The position numbers and the translations under genes were made by a program. 64,000 nucleotides of DNA from Fistularia commersonii (taxonomy: Eukaryota; Chordata; Actinopteri; Syngnathiformes; Fistulariidae). Of this stretch, positions 47,901-59,331 are shown piece by piece. Numbering within the stretch: the first letter of the stretch is position 1; every line of letters starts with the position of its first letter. Where the stretch lies: positions 6,137,001 to 6,201,000 of the forward strand of contig JBBMNZ010000007.1 of the NCBI GenBank assembly GCA_037954325.1, read 5' to 3'. The notes beneath the pieces were generated by a model that was not told the DNA's origin, made no database searches, and worked only from the letters and a program-made list of their open reading frames with translations.

Positions 47901-50900
47901 CTGTTTACATGTAACCATTCAATATTGCACCCGTCTTGGCCGTGGAAGATGACAAATGCCTCCTAGCATTTGCTTCACTTTGTTTTGCGGCGGCGGCGTC
48001 CGTGCCACCAGCGTGCGTTTATTCGAGGCTATTTTCTCCTTAAGGGTCTACTTTGCGATTTTCGGGAAGGAAATGGATCGCGCGGCGCTTTGCTCGACGG
48101 ACGCCGCGAACCTTCCCCGCGTCCCGCTCCGGATCACGGTGGGCTCCCGGCCGAGTGTTTATTCATCCGAGCCTTAGGTGGCGCGGTAGCCAATCAAACG
48201 GGACCCGCGTCGCGGCCCTCGGCTTTTCCGACGGCCCGTCTGAAATGTTAAAGTCGAGAACGCGGTTGCGGTGGCGCCTCAGGTTCACCGTGAGTGCGCT
48301 GAGGCCCGGCCGTGTGCCGACGCGCCCTTCCCGTCGGAGATACCCTCGTTGCTTTCCAAAGGCTCATCACGTCGGGATTTCACCGAGGCTTTCGAAAGGT
48401 CACAAACTCCGACTTGGGTAACAGTACCCTTCCTGCAGGATCCAACGCAGAAGATCATGTTGTCAGAGTGTAATTACACTTTTCTTACCCTCAAGGTTGT
48501 GCGGAACATAAGTTAAACAGTTTCGAGAGTTACGCGTCGGGAAAATGTTGCGCGCAAACCGATGGTTTCCAAGCGCGTACCTCACGCGCCGGGCTGCGGT
48601 ATCTGACGTAGCGCCGGCTAATAACCACCGAAGGACGGGTTCTAGCGGAGCTCCACGGGCGCCGCCTGCGTTACGAGTACATCGACGCGAGAAAAAACCT
48701 CCTCGTGCGCCTCGACTTTCAATTCTCCGCGGCGACTGACAAACGTCCGCCTTCAGACGATCCGAGGACGCTCGGAAAAGGAGCCACGAACTCTCTAAAC
48801 CTCGGTATTATTACACTTCCAAAATTATTAATATGATGCCGCAGCTGGTTTAAGCTGAGTTTGAGTCTTTCTGATGGCACCGAGGCTTTAAAAACAATAA
48901 AATCTCAGTGTTGCTCCGCTCGGTCCGCAGTCGCTACGCAACGGATTCCCAAAACACCAAAACATCGGGGCAACCCTGGTAGAATTAGGCCTCCTTCCAG
49001 GCTCTCCGAGGTCTTTATCAACCGAATCTCCTGGAATCTGTCGCTCGCCCGCAGATCCCAAGTCAAAAAGAAAAAAAAAAAGAAGGATGAAGAGAGCGAG
49101 GCAACCAGACGTTGAGAGACAGACACGCTTGCACAGCTCGCCCCTCCCAGCGTTAAAGATGGATTCCTGGAGGAATGCCTCCACGGCCGTATTGCGTGAC
49201 TGTGACCGCTCTCCTCCATCAAACACATGGGACTCATTTACCCTCGCGGGCCACAGTGATGGTGCCACAAACACTCGCCCCCCTCCTCAGGGAGGGAAGA
49301 GAGGGAGGGGAATTAGTGGGTGGCGGGATCTGCCATCATACAATACCAGTTTCCTGAAGGCAGAGCGGACGCCGTGTATCGGGGAATCGCACGGCGGGGA
49401 AACCGTCCAAGGGGTTTCTGTCGTCGGTCCGATCCGCGCCGCCGTTTCTCGCTAAAGCTCCGAACTCCCGCGAGCGCGAGGACGACCGGCGATGTGACGG
49501 GGGGAGTACAGTGCGCCGATTGTGCCGCCCCGGCCGCGGTGAGACGATCGCTGTTCAAACTGGCCGGAGCTGAAAGGTCACCTCTGCGGAGAGGAGGCGC
49601 ATTTAGAGCCTGTACAAACACCGCCGTTTGTTCCATAATCGCATGTCCGGTTAAAAAGTGCACGCAGCGAATTCCACGGGGCGTTCGATAATTCCGGTTT
49701 GCAACATGTTTATCCTCCTATCCTCTCTTGTCGGGGGAAAGAAGGCGTTGGAAAAAAACGGGCAGATGCCACGGCGTGACCTCGATGCGACAGGTGACTC
49801 AGAAGAAGAACCTCCAAGGAGAGCCTTGTTGTGCTAGCAACACGACTCTGTACCTGGTATCGGTATCTGGTATCTTCCATGGTAACGTTACCATGGAAAC
49901 AATATCTCCGCCGAAAGCGACGAACACTCAAGCCGGTATGGTTTTCATGGCGGACCGGGGTCGATTGTGAACCCCCGCTGACGCAGCTAGCTCGGACACC
50001 TCTCAGTCAGAACCATTAGCATTAGCTCTTTTAGCGGTTCACGGACAGAAACCGCGGCCGATGTTGACTCGATGCAAATCGCACAAACCGTAACGTCTCG
50101 CAATGAGGAACAGTTTTCGTCCGCTGAACTTCAGATAAACTGTACGATGGAATATTTCAATGTAACAGAATGTGTCGGGTGCGTCCAAGTAGTTGAAGCT
50201 CTCTTATGGCTTCTCATTTCATTTTAAAAGTACAGTGCGGGATATCGTATTTCCGCACTGCAGTGTGCTTTGCCCAAAACCTTTTTAACGCTTTCCCGAC
50301 CATTTTTCTAGATTTTCGGTCATTTCGGAAGAGGCGTTTTCAGCGAAGTCTCCCCGACCGTCGTCCGTTTTTAGCTTTTGCATCGTGTCAAAACGCCACG
50401 GAGGTCAAAAAGCGCGGTTTCGCCGAAACTCCGTCAGTGAAATTCCTTCTAAAAAAAGCTGGCGCGTTGGACTCTAAAAGATCCGTCTTTCCTAGAGAAA
50501 TAGTCCCCGGGAGAAACTGCTGACAATGATGTCTTTGGAATATCAGTGACACAGTATCTTGGCTTCGCCGGCCGTGAAGTGAAAGACGGCCGTCAACACC
50601 CTCCGGCCTCGGCCCTTTGTCAGCGTCGACTCCGGCTCTGCTGAGCCGCTTTGCCGCGAGGCATTCGGGAGCCTCTTGGCAGCTCCGACGGCGCGAGTCA
50701 CGATCGGCCGAAAGAGAGATTCGAGACCTCGAATAAACTATTCGCTATCTTTGTCTCCCGCAGGGGTCGTCCGCCAGGTGAAGCCTCTGATTGGTCCGTT
50801 GACGACGGTACTGAAGCTCTCCATGCGCAATCTGATGACCCACGGTGATGCCGGACAGAACATCATCAATGTTCACGTCTTTGTCTCCGAGTTTTGGTTC

Positions 50901-50903
50901 TGA
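29923..50903 (+). CDS. fbln1: fibulin-1, isoform D
   Basis: It uses the same first 14 exons as isoform C, then skips the C exon and joins 41646-41791, 43106-43246 and 50764-50903 (stop TGA at 50901-50903). Exon 14 ends in phase 2 and both the C exon and the first D exon start in matching phase, giving a 692-residue protein (human D is 703). The D tail is the longer fibulin-type domain: the first D exon carries the ISLPTFREF motif, the second FLRTTVSAYGPYHLG, and the last ends VHVFVSEFWF, all family landmarks. The intron before the last exon is 7.5 kb. A candidate AATAAA lies at 51313-51318. Confidence 0.97.
30893..31716 (+). repeat. 52-54-bp minisatellite array A in fbln1 intron 1
   Basis: About 16 tandem units containing 'gatcctgcaaagttag' and 'atgctaacacttggttgggg'. 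Units alternate in pairs, giving a higher-order dimer of about 105 bases. Because 105 is divisible by three, the minus strand keeps open frames of 101-136 codons with a 35-residue repeat; this is a repeat effect, not evidence of a gene. Confidence 0.92.
32155..32970 (-). repeat. 51-52-bp minisatellite array B, inverted relative to array A
   Basis: Units such as 'gatctgctttccccatc' and 'tgttagcgtacatgctgtcg' plus 'gctaactttgccagatct' are diverged reverse complements of array A units. About 15 copies, more degenerate than array A. The two arrays are separated by about 440 bases. Confidence 0.85.
33927..33959 (+). repeat. G-rich tract in fbln1 intron 2
   Basis: 'gggtggtggttgg' followed by about 18 consecutive G's, capable in principle of G-quadruplex formation. 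Tract length may be an assembly approximation. Confidence 0.8.
35643..35672 (+). promoter_or_regulatory. (TG)12-TTTCAG splice acceptor of fbln1 exon 6
   Basis: The normal pyrimidine tract is replaced by twelve TG dinucleotides directly abutting TTTCAG. Exon 6 is 87 bases and flanked by phase-1 introns, so skipping would remove the atypical EGF module in frame. UG repeats bind TDP-43, which is known to promote skipping at the similar CFTR exon 9 acceptor; the effect here is inference. Confidence 0.7.
36604..36682. mobile_element. 79-bp near-palindromic MITE in fbln1 intron 8
   Basis: Left end 'accgtatttttcggattata' and right end 'tataatccgaaaaatacggt' are exact 20-base inverted repeats around a 39-base centre. 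This is a minimal member of a vertebrate MITE family with this terminus. It is flanked by TA-rich sequence and is the only element within the fbln1 EGF region that I can define precisely. Confidence 0.88.
37091..37120 (+). promoter_or_regulatory. (TG)12-TTTCAG splice acceptor of fbln1 exon 9
   Basis: Twelve TG repeats abut TTTCAG, identical in layout to the exon 6 acceptor. Exon 9 (144 bases, one calcium-binding EGF module) is flanked by phase-1 introns, so skipping preserves the frame. Confidence 0.7.
38406..38460 (+). repeat. (AC)27 microsatellite in fbln1 intron 14
   Basis: An uninterrupted AC tract 25 bases after the donor of the last shared exon, in the intron where C- and D-type transcripts diverge. 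CA repeats bind hnRNP L, a known regulator of alternative splicing and poly(A) choice; a role here is inference. Confidence 0.9.
38948..39329 (+). other. fbln1: fbln1 isoform C terminal exon
   Basis: The acceptor is TTTTTGCAG. The first base completes a Thr codon begun by exon 14. It encodes 126 residues including ITYYHLTFPTNI and FVTQEEPRVP and ends with TAG at 39327-39329. The corresponding human C tail aligns by motif. The nearest AATAAA that I see downstream is at 40167-40172. Confidence 0.95.
39330..41645 (+). other. isoform C 3' UTR / D-type intron
   Basis: No coding sequence is seen. Early bases presumably form the C-type 3' UTR, with a candidate AATAAA at 40167-40172. It contains a SINE-like tail near 39570-39690, the phrase 'cctcgaccggttggggta' at about 39706 (recurring near 45298), a T tract (40621-40642) and a CGG run (40426-40443). 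Confidence 0.5.
41646..43246 (+). other. fbln1: fbln1 isoform D exons 15D and 16D
   Basis: Exon 15D is 41646-41791 (acceptor TTTCCAG, donor GAGG|GTGAGA) and exon 16D is 43106-43246 (acceptor GTAACAG, donor GTGG|GTGAGT). They encode the start and middle of the D-type fibulin domain. The 1.3-kb intron between them holds an X-box-like site at 42837-42850 and no other feature that I can support. Confidence 0.93.
43247..50763 (+). other. fbln1 intron 16D, 7.5 kb
   Basis: No coding exon is recognised. It is GC- and CpG-rich for an intron. Contents include a T tract (43434-43452), CA tract (44959-44989), a (GGC)8-like run (45760-45783), a G tract (46009-46022), a CGG run near 47257-47271 and a 24-bp palindrome at 49875-49898. 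Many overlapping open frames on both strands reflect the high GC content. Confidence 0.5.
49875..49900. promoter_or_regulatory. 24-bp perfect palindrome with RFX X-box
   Basis: The palindrome (49875-49898) is two head-to-head halves, each 'ttccatggtaac'. Its right side reads GTTACCATGGAAAC (49887-49900), close to the RFX-family X-box consensus. A related site in opposite orientation is at 42837-42850. It is located in the last fbln1-D intron, 865 bases before the terminal exon. Confidence 0.55.
50764..50903 (+). other. fbln1: fbln1 isoform D terminal coding exon
   Basis: Acceptor CCCGCAG follows a pyrimidine-rich tract. The frame enters in phase 1, carries VVRQVKPLIGP and VHVFVSEFWF, and stops at TGA 50901-50903. 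This last motif is near-invariant in fibulin-1D. The 3' UTR starts with a (CCCG)n-type run at about 50920-50955. Confidence 0.95.
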
Positions 50904-51312
50904 GGGGCCGACGCCGATCCCCCCCGCCCGCCCGCCCGCCCGCCCGCCCGCCCGCCTACATATTCCTCCTCAACACCGTCGACACCGGTTTTGTTATATG
51001 AAACACGCGAGTCGGCGTTTTCGATGTAACGTCCGGTCGCTCTTTCGGCAGTCGGGCCCGCTCGCTACCGTCGAAGAGCGACGTGGCTCGGTGACGAGCC
51101 CATCCTGAAAATGGACTCCTGCGCGGAACGCGGAGCTAAATACGAAGACACATAATGCTATATTTAATCTCTCGTGGAGTGAGACGTCCAGAGCAGAAAG
51201 TGCATGTGTTCAGAAAGGCCGCTGAAGGATGTGGTATTCCTCACCTGACATTATAAGCCGTGTTATAACATACACTTTTCCTCTTGGTGTTTTATTTTTT
51301 TTTTTTCTATGG

Positions 51313-51318
51313 AATAAA
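51313..51318 (+). terminator. candidate polyadenylation signal of fbln1-D
   Basis: AATAAA 410 bases after the D stop codon, followed by T-rich sequence. It is the first canonical signal downstream of the stop. Confidence 0.5.
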
Positions 51319-53569
51319 CCCTATTTTAGTTACATTTGTTATTTTGGTTTGGTCTCGATCCGTGTTTCTCGTTCATACACGACGGCGGCGACGCAGGGCG
51401 CCGAGCCGGACCGTTGGGAGCAACTGGATGGGTTCGCTGTTTTGCTCTTCGGTGTGCAGACAGGTGGAGCGAGGGGATCCGACCGCCGACCTTCCGACCG
51501 GTGGGATGCCTCGTCTACCAAGCGACCGGTCCCGGTGACGATAATATTCGTCCGTTCACGCACACGCGCAGCAGAGCTACAATGCAAGTCGCCCAGCAAG
51601 CCACCGGGAGCAACCTGGGGTTCAGAGTTGACCGAGGCAAGCCACCTCCTGCACCTTCACTTCGGTACCTAAAACTGACCAAAGGAAGCTACGCCTTTCC
51701 TTGTTAGCGTGAGCATTAGCATGACAGTTTATCTGTTAGCGTGCAAAGCTTTTAGAAAATCCAAAGGTGACGCCATGGAATCCACATTGGTAGGCAAAAA
51801 CAGTGAATGCACGGCTGGTGAAGTTACTTTAGGATCCCTTCTGGAAATAGTCCACGTGCCCGTAGAGTATTACACCCCATTTTTTAATATCCTGGTTATA
51901 AACGGAGCCGCCTATCTCAAACCGTCAAAATATTTCCAATCCCCAAATCTTTTACGTTTGACCGCGCAGTGTTTCTTTTGTACCGGAGTCAAATACTTTT
52001 CTCGATTTATGGGAATCGGTGGAGGAAAGTACAGCTCACCCACCGTGATATTTTAGCCGGCAGACAAATACACACAAATGATATGTTCTCGTCGAGTTTA
52101 CTCGCGTTCAGAGCCGTGTTAGGAAATGGTCTCCATGGTGACGCTGAGAACGATAACGGGGATACGTGTAGGTTTCTGGCGCAGGCGTGTGAACGACGTC
52201 ACCGGACTTCTTTCCTGTGGGATCCGGGAGCAGGGTTCTGAAGAACATTGTGTTCGGCCCGGCTAACTCGACCACGTTCCGTTTAGTTTTCAGTTTGCCG
52301 GTTTCGAACCGTCCCGCGTTGAGACATTTTGAAAACAATCCTCCAGCGTAGTGGACCGCAGGGAACCACCAGTAAGGTTGCAGTACACATGCCAGGCCAG
52401 TAGCTGGCGGTGTGATTCCGCGATGAACCCAAACACGTGAGCAGGACTTGTTCTGGTGTGCAGGACAACTGACTGCACACTAGGAAACACCGGGAGCACT
52501 GGAGTCCTCACACCAGGCCAGTTGTTGGGGTTGCGGTTTGGAGATGAAGTAAAACAAGTGCACGCCAAGGGGGCACTTCCTGTCTCGGTGCGATGGCCGA
52601 CACGGGCGCGACCGCGAGCGTAACCATCAACAATGGCGAGAAATGGAGTATTTGTACAACCAGACGAGGCGGTCGAGTCTACAAGGATTGAGCCCACGCT
52701 CTGCTGAAGAAGCATTGGAAGACTCGGTACAGCGAAAAGAAGCAGAAGTACTCCGCGAACGGCCGTTGTTGTTATGGGCGACCCGCCCGTGCATGCTAGG
52801 AGGTACTTCCTGGTACTTCAGGTACTTCCTGAATCGCCCATCGTTGTCCTGGTCGACCCACGCTCTCGAGACCCGTCCGACGGGCCAGAGCGCAACTCCG
52901 GAGTCGGCCGTTGTTGTTACGGTCAACCGAAGTTTGACGTTTCATCGACAACGTGGCTGAAGTATCACGTTTCAGCCCCGAGACGTCGTCACGTAAATAG
53001 GGCCTCTCTGAAGGCGGCAGGTGGTACGGGCAAACCGCATTTCTAACGACGTGTGCCGGTGAACAAGAAATCCTCTTTTCATCAAATCGGTGGGGGCGGT
53101 TTGGGGGGGGGGGGGGGGTTGGGCGGGGGTACATTGGACGGAGAGCGAGCCAGAAACAGCTTAACCATGAGACTGTAATCATCACTGTGGCCGGGCCGGG
53201 CAGAGACTCCCTTCGCAGACAATGGAAGGGGGAGGCCCGTCCATCAGGACCTCCAGGAGGCAGCTGAGCAGGGATATCCTCTGCAGAGGAAACACAGGCC
53301 ACAGGGTCAGCTTTGCGGTCCACATGAAAAGAGGGGGGAAATGCAGAGTGTGTGTGTGTGTGTGTGAGTGCATGTTTCAACTCCAGAAATCACCCATCTG
53401 GCCAGATTCAATAGTCAACCTCTTCCGAGTCCTGAAAGGGGCTGAGATGATTAAACATGTTTATGCTAATATTCATTAGCTGTTTAAGGAGAAGATGTGG
53501 ACATTTGTTTTGAACTCCATCCACCGGGGGGGGGGGAGAAAGGCAGAGAGAGTCCACTGTGCATTTCAA

Positions 53570-53790
53570 AAAGTCATTCATTCGTCTTCTGGACGGCTTA
53601 TCCTGCAGTCTGGGCTCTGGAGGGGGGCTGGAGACCATCGCATCAGTGAGAGGCGGGACCGCTAGAGCACGGGGACGTGTAGAGATGTCCGACATTCGCC
53701 ATCTCATTCATACATCTGGACAATTTAGGGTCTCCGGTGAACCTCCCGTGTGTGTTTGAAACCAGAAGAACCCCGAGTGTTCGCTACGGC
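53570..53790 (-). repeat. SINE-like repeat copy
   Basis: Contains 'cttatcctgcagtc', 'gtccgacattcgcca', 'atacatctggacaatttagg' (part) and 'gtgaacctcccgtgtgtgt' (part) in the family order. The tRNA-like head is absent. Confidence 0.65.
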
Positions 53791-55059
53791 TTCCAAAAAC
53801 CCCTTTGGTGACGACCACGTTTCTAAAAGTGCGGGTCCATCCGTCGGTCTTTCTGTAGCTTCGCTACGGTAACCAGATGGACCGACCGGTCGCCGTTTTA
53901 CAGACGGTGCAACATTCAGACTACACAAAATCCAGCATCCGGAGTCAGACGTCTGGATCCGGACGCCGGTGAGCGGAACCTCGCCGTGCGTTCTGCGGAA
54001 CCGCAGCACATGCACGGGGACAAATGAGCGAACCCTCCTGCCAGGATCTCCATCCAAAAGCTCCAGAGCTGGAAGGCGACTGGGCCAAGAGGGGTCGGCG
54101 CGATGGCGGAGGGGGCGTTTGCGTTTGTTTGCGGTCCCGGTGGCGGTCGGGCCGCGAGCGGTCACGGCAGCGTCTGCCCCCCCCCCGAGCGGACGGTGGG
54201 CACGGTGGGGGGGTTGGGGGGGGCTGATCTTCCATGCAGACCTCCGGAGGCACGTGCTCAGCCAACTCCCCTCTTTTTCCTGGCGTCCGGGCGCTGCCTT
54301 CACCGCAACACATGTTATAGGATATAAGAGTGCTCTTTTAATATATTTGGGGCTATTTTCCCCCTGACTTTAAAAAAAAAAAAAAAAACGCCGGTTCCCA
54401 TTAACATAAATGCTTCTTTTTGGTGTTCGGAGCTCATTCATGAGACCTCGCGTGCACCAAGATGGCAGCCATGTGGATAAAATCCAAATGCGAAAAAAAA
54501 AGGCCGTGTCACAGAGTTACAGCTTACTACTTTGTAATTAACAAACCGAGTCGCCACCTCGGCAGGCATGGCTTGCAAAGTGGTGTTTTGCGAAAGTCCA
54601 ATAGATGGCAGGCACAGGCAACGTAACGGGGCACCGGCGTGGAGACGAATGGATTTCCCCCCCTTAGCAACCGTCACCATGTCCTTTCTCTGTGCGGACA
54701 GTCAGACACTTTCCGGTAAAATCGACGAGGAACGAGGAGAAGAAGACCAAGGAAAGGTTCTTCTATTCCAATATTTACATATCCGTCATTAGCATCCCAC
54801 ATAGCGCGCTTCAGTTCGAGGCTCTACCTTGGAGGAAAGCGGTGTCACACGGTGAAGATCTGGGTGGAAGGATGCTGGGGTTGAAGCTGCCAGGCAGGAG
54901 GTCCAGAGACCAGAGAGGAGGTTTATGGATGGAGGGAAGGAGAACAGGAAGTCAGTCTGTTAATTCAAGGAAAACACTATCCGTCCTTCCATCTGATTCT
55001 AGAGGCCTTGGAACCGATGCCGCACCGCTACAAGCCTAGAAGATGAGGAGGTCCCATCT

Positions 55060-55150
55060 GGTTCTGGACGCCTCCTGGACGCCTCCACGTGGAGGTGTTC
55101 CGGACACGTCCTATCGGAAGAGTGGTCTTCTGTCCTCGGTCATCTTGCGG
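55060..55150 (+). mobile_element. LINE 3' fragment
   Basis: The phrases 'gacgcctcc' and 'gaggtgttccggacacgtcc' match the 3' coding end of the same fish LINE type as at 23810-25255, here on the plus strand. It is a short, isolated relic. Confidence 0.5.
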
Positions 55151-56717
55151 AGGAGCTTCGGGTGTCCCGGCCTCCGAATAACCCCACCCTGGATGAGGAG
55201 GCTTTTTTTTTTTTTATCGTGCCTCCAACTTCATTTATTTCACCTTCGTCTTTCACCGACCGTCTTTGTCGCTCGAATTACAACACATTCTTTTTAGTTT
55301 CATACTCTGCATCGGGAAAACGGCTATCGGCCTTTCTTTCTGCCCCCCCCCCGCCGGCCTCGAAAAGCACACACTGGGATGGAGGTCATCGCCGCCTTTG
55401 TTACTTCAGACGTTTGGAGAAATCCATCAAAATGTATCCCGCCGCTACAAACTAGGTCACGCGAAGTAGGTTTGGTTAATGGTTAGCCGTTAGCCTCTGC
55501 GCCTTCAGGTCCTCGCGGAGGTGATGCCGCTCCATCGCCGCGGACGCGTCTTTGAACGCCACGCGCCTGTTGACTTAACCTCCGGGCGAAGCACACCTCC
55601 GTCGGAACAACATGTTTATTTAACGAACATATGGCCCGCGTTGTTGGCGAAACCGCCCGCCGATGTCTCTCCTCTTCTTCTTCTTCTTCTATTTTCTTTC
55701 CTGCCTCTCTGTTTCCTCTCACGTCCCGGTGAATTAAGGAGATCAAGACGTCTTCATTCCGCCGCATTGGCGAGGAGTTTCGGGGAAAGCGGACACCAGT
55801 TGTTAGACGCCGCATCCCGTCTTTATGATGTATAGCGCGGCGTCGGTTTCTTGCGCGGCGCGGACGCAACAGATGCTCCGGATAAGGTCAAACCGGAGTA
55901 AAAGCCGGATTCTGGAAGCCATTGATCTCAGGGTTCTTCGGTTCTTCTGAGCCAGGGGTTATTCCCGATCCCCTCGCCATCCTCTCTCTTTTTTTTTTTT
56001 TTTTTTTTTTTTTAATCCTTTGTTGTGGTCACCCGGGACAATCGGTTGCAGCCCGACGGGATGGAAAGCACTCAGTCACTCCCCCTTCGCTACAGCCGAC
56101 TGTTAAACAGAGGATCCCGTTACTGTGACCGGTCTGGGGAAGGGGGGGCAGGAGGAGGAGGGGGGGGGTCTTTCGGAAAAGATTTCGGTTCCTCCGACGG
56201 TTCTGCAACAGCAAACACGCTCGTAAATGTTGTCCCGAACACTTAGAACCCGTCGACCGCTGAGATTCCGCAAATTGCCGCGACTACCGAGAACGTATCT
56301 CCAAAATGATGATTGCCCAGTAGATCACTTCCAGAGGCTGGAACCGTGCGCTCCACCCGCTCTTTGTTTTTTTGAGGGGGGGTTCTGGGTCACAGCTTCG
56401 TTTTTTTGGGGGCTATTGGGGGAGAAAGCGAAACATGACGACGGCTCCGAGGTAGATAAACAACCCTGGAAACCCGATACGACTTCTCGCTCCCGCGAGT
56501 TTGTCCGGGCCCGTGCGCGGCGGCGAAGTTAGGAACGGCGTCCCCGGACGCTAGGTCTTCCAGTCGCCGCCGTCGCGCCCGTGACGCGACCATCTGCCTT
56601 CTCAATTATCAGCCATGTTTGCGCTCCACATTTGTTTGTGCCCGCAGATGATTTTTCGTAATAAAACTCAGACTTACTGGTATTTCTCGGATTCCTGGCC
56701 GATGACACCGCGCTTTG

Positions 56718-56753
<36 letters not shown>

Positions 56754-59286
56754 GAGCTTGCGGCTGTTCGGTGTGGAAAATGTAGCTCGCAGAGAAAAAC
56801 TACCGCAACCGTCCTCTGGTGTCTGCGGAGGTTGAAAACGAAGAAGAGAGAAGGGTCTTGTCAGTGTTCCCCCCGCCACAATTGGGAGCAGACCCACTGT
56901 TTGCTCGGGGAACTCACAAGATGAAGAGGCGGCCGCGCTCCTCCCGAGGCCAATACCGTGTCATTACAAACCGCCATTGTTCTGTCTCTTTGTGACCGTC
57001 GCTAATTCAATAATCGCAGAACAACTTCGCTAAATGCTGGGAACCTGCGCATCACGGCGAAGAGACGGAGACGGCGGAAAATGGTCGGCGTGGCGTTCCA
57101 CCGCCCGACAAAGGGGACGTCCGCACGCGTGAAACCCCATGGAAGCATGTATCCGTGTTTTGTTTGAAAAAGACAAACAATCGCATCTCGGCGTGGATTT
57201 GGCCCCGGGCTTTTGGTTTTTGGGAGCTCCCGTGGACCACACACAGCCCTCCTCCTCCCAGAGCGGGTCCCGGCCCGGCCCGCTCGCCGAGACACCCGCT
57301 GTGGAAATGTGGGCGGAGGGTGTTACCGACACTGACCGCCGTTCGGTCTCCGGACACACACGTACTCGCACACACCTTCCGGAAGGGCCACAAGGTGTTT
57401 TCCTTTATTTCCGCGCACATCCGAAAGAGGAATCCAGCCGTCATGTAACGGCGGGTGACCACCTGGGCGTAAAACCGGCGCGTTTTAAGGAAAGCTCGAT
57501 TTCAAAATCAATCAGCGCCTCTCGCGTTTTGGATGCCGATGTCGTGTTTTGAGAATCTACCGCACGTGTGTGTGTGTGTGTGTGGAATATTGTAACTGTA
57601 GACAGGAGTGAAACACCAGGTCTGGACGCCGGCACGAAAGCCGCCGGAGTCAAAGCCTCACGTATAGATCGGGCCCCGTTTTCGCAACGACGCTCTGTTT
57701 TCGTTTTCGCTCCCGTTTTCAAATACTCGGTTGCCGCTGAGACTCGCGATGAACTGAGATGAACCCACGGGTTGAGACGCTTCCTGAAAAAATGGCGCCC
57801 GATCGAGTTCTCGCTTCCGGCGACCCAAAGCTACAAGGACGTGGAGTAAATCCAAACTTTCGTGACGAAGCGTGGAGAATTCCGAAGTCGGCCATTGTTG
57901 TTTCGCATGCTAGGAAGCGCTTCCCGTTAAATACGAGGAGTACGAGCAGAACTCCGGAGTCGGCCGTCGCTGTTAGGGTCGACCCAGCTTCACGTGCATG
58001 AGTCGCACTATTGAGTCGACCAATGTCGTTTCGGTCGACCGACCCGTGCACACGAGGACACGCGAGCAGAACCCTGGAGTCCACCGTTTTTTACACAAAA
58101 ACACAACGTGGCAACCGCCACCTTTTCGGCGTTGCTCCGTGTTTTTCGTGTTTTCCCCCCCGAAATGTCGTCTTGGAAACCGGGAAAGGATAATCCTCTG
58201 CATAAAACATCGCGGTCAGTCGTCTCATCAGACGCTTGGCGAGACGGACGTTTTCATCCGCGTCCCAGGAAGGAATGGGTGAAAGCCGCCTCTCTTCGAC
58301 GGTCCAAAACCTCCATTCAGAGGTTCCGAATTTACATAAACGCCGAGCGCCTCTCGGGTTTTTAAAACGTAATTGCGTTCTTGTCGGAGCGCCGCGATCG
58401 GCCGGGAGGACCACGCGAGCGGCAAACACCAGAAAGGCCTCATTGACAGGAATTCCACTTTCGGGCCGTGAAACACGGCGGACCTAATTGTACGGCGGTC
58501 GTCGGCGAGGTCTAAATAGGGTCGGAGACCACACAGCGGGCGGCAACGGGGAGGAGCCCCGAACCCCGATCCGTCTGCTTCGTGTCTGAAAACCAAACCC
58601 TCTCCGTTTATCTGGGTCTCATTGCCGTGCCACTTCCAATTAGTCTCATTTTTTTCTTTTCGTCCGAAACCAATTAAGCGACGCTTTTTTTTTTTTTTTT
58701 TTTTGGAGGGTTTGTTTTAGCGCTCTAATCCCCGACTCGGGTTCGTCGTGGACGCGCGGCGATTAAAACCGGCGGCGGACGCTTTACGACCGATAAGTGA
58801 CGAGGAGGTGAGACGTTTTATGGGGCGCTAAGTGCTTTCGAGGTGCGTTCACCCCCCCTTTCCCGAAGATACACAACAAGCTGTGTTTTCTGTAGTATTC
58901 ACCCCCCCTCCTGCTCCCCCCCCACCCCGCTAATGACACTTTCAGATTAGCTGTGGTCACGGGTTTCTCTTCAAATACACAGCTAGATTCACATAAATTC
59001 TTCTCCCCACCTCACCTCTCTCTGGTCTGGCCCAAGAAAACCGCACGCCGGGGTCACTGCGCTCTCCCCAAGCCAAACCCAGACCCATAATTTTGCTTTT
59101 GTTTCAGATGTAGCCTCAAAAAGCCTGAAATATAAAGACCCGGGCCAGCCTGGGAAGGTCAGCGCGATAGAGAAGGAGAATGGAAAAGACCTAAAGAAAG
59201 CAGCGCTTGGGAGAGCGCGAGAGGAGGCGGAGGAAGACGAGAGAAAGCTGAGTGGTTTCCAATCTGTAGAGGAAGTATTTATTATA

Positions 59287-59288
<2 letters not shown>

Positions 59289-59328
<40 letters not shown>
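59289..59328. repeat. GT microsatellite
   Basis: About 19 GT dinucleotides, uninterrupted to 'gcgtgg'. Confidence 0.9.

Positions 59329-59331
<3 letters not shown>

Noticed and set aside
53725..54313. 192- and 122-codon minus-strand frames
   Set aside because: They are Pro/Arg/Gly-rich frames in GC-rich DNA with equally long frames on the opposite strand; the first also overlaps a SINE-like copy. No domain recognised.
55483..55869. 128-codon minus-strand frame with an acidic run
   Set aside because: The acidic run is a (CTT)n repeat read antisense, and no splice or domain evidence exists.
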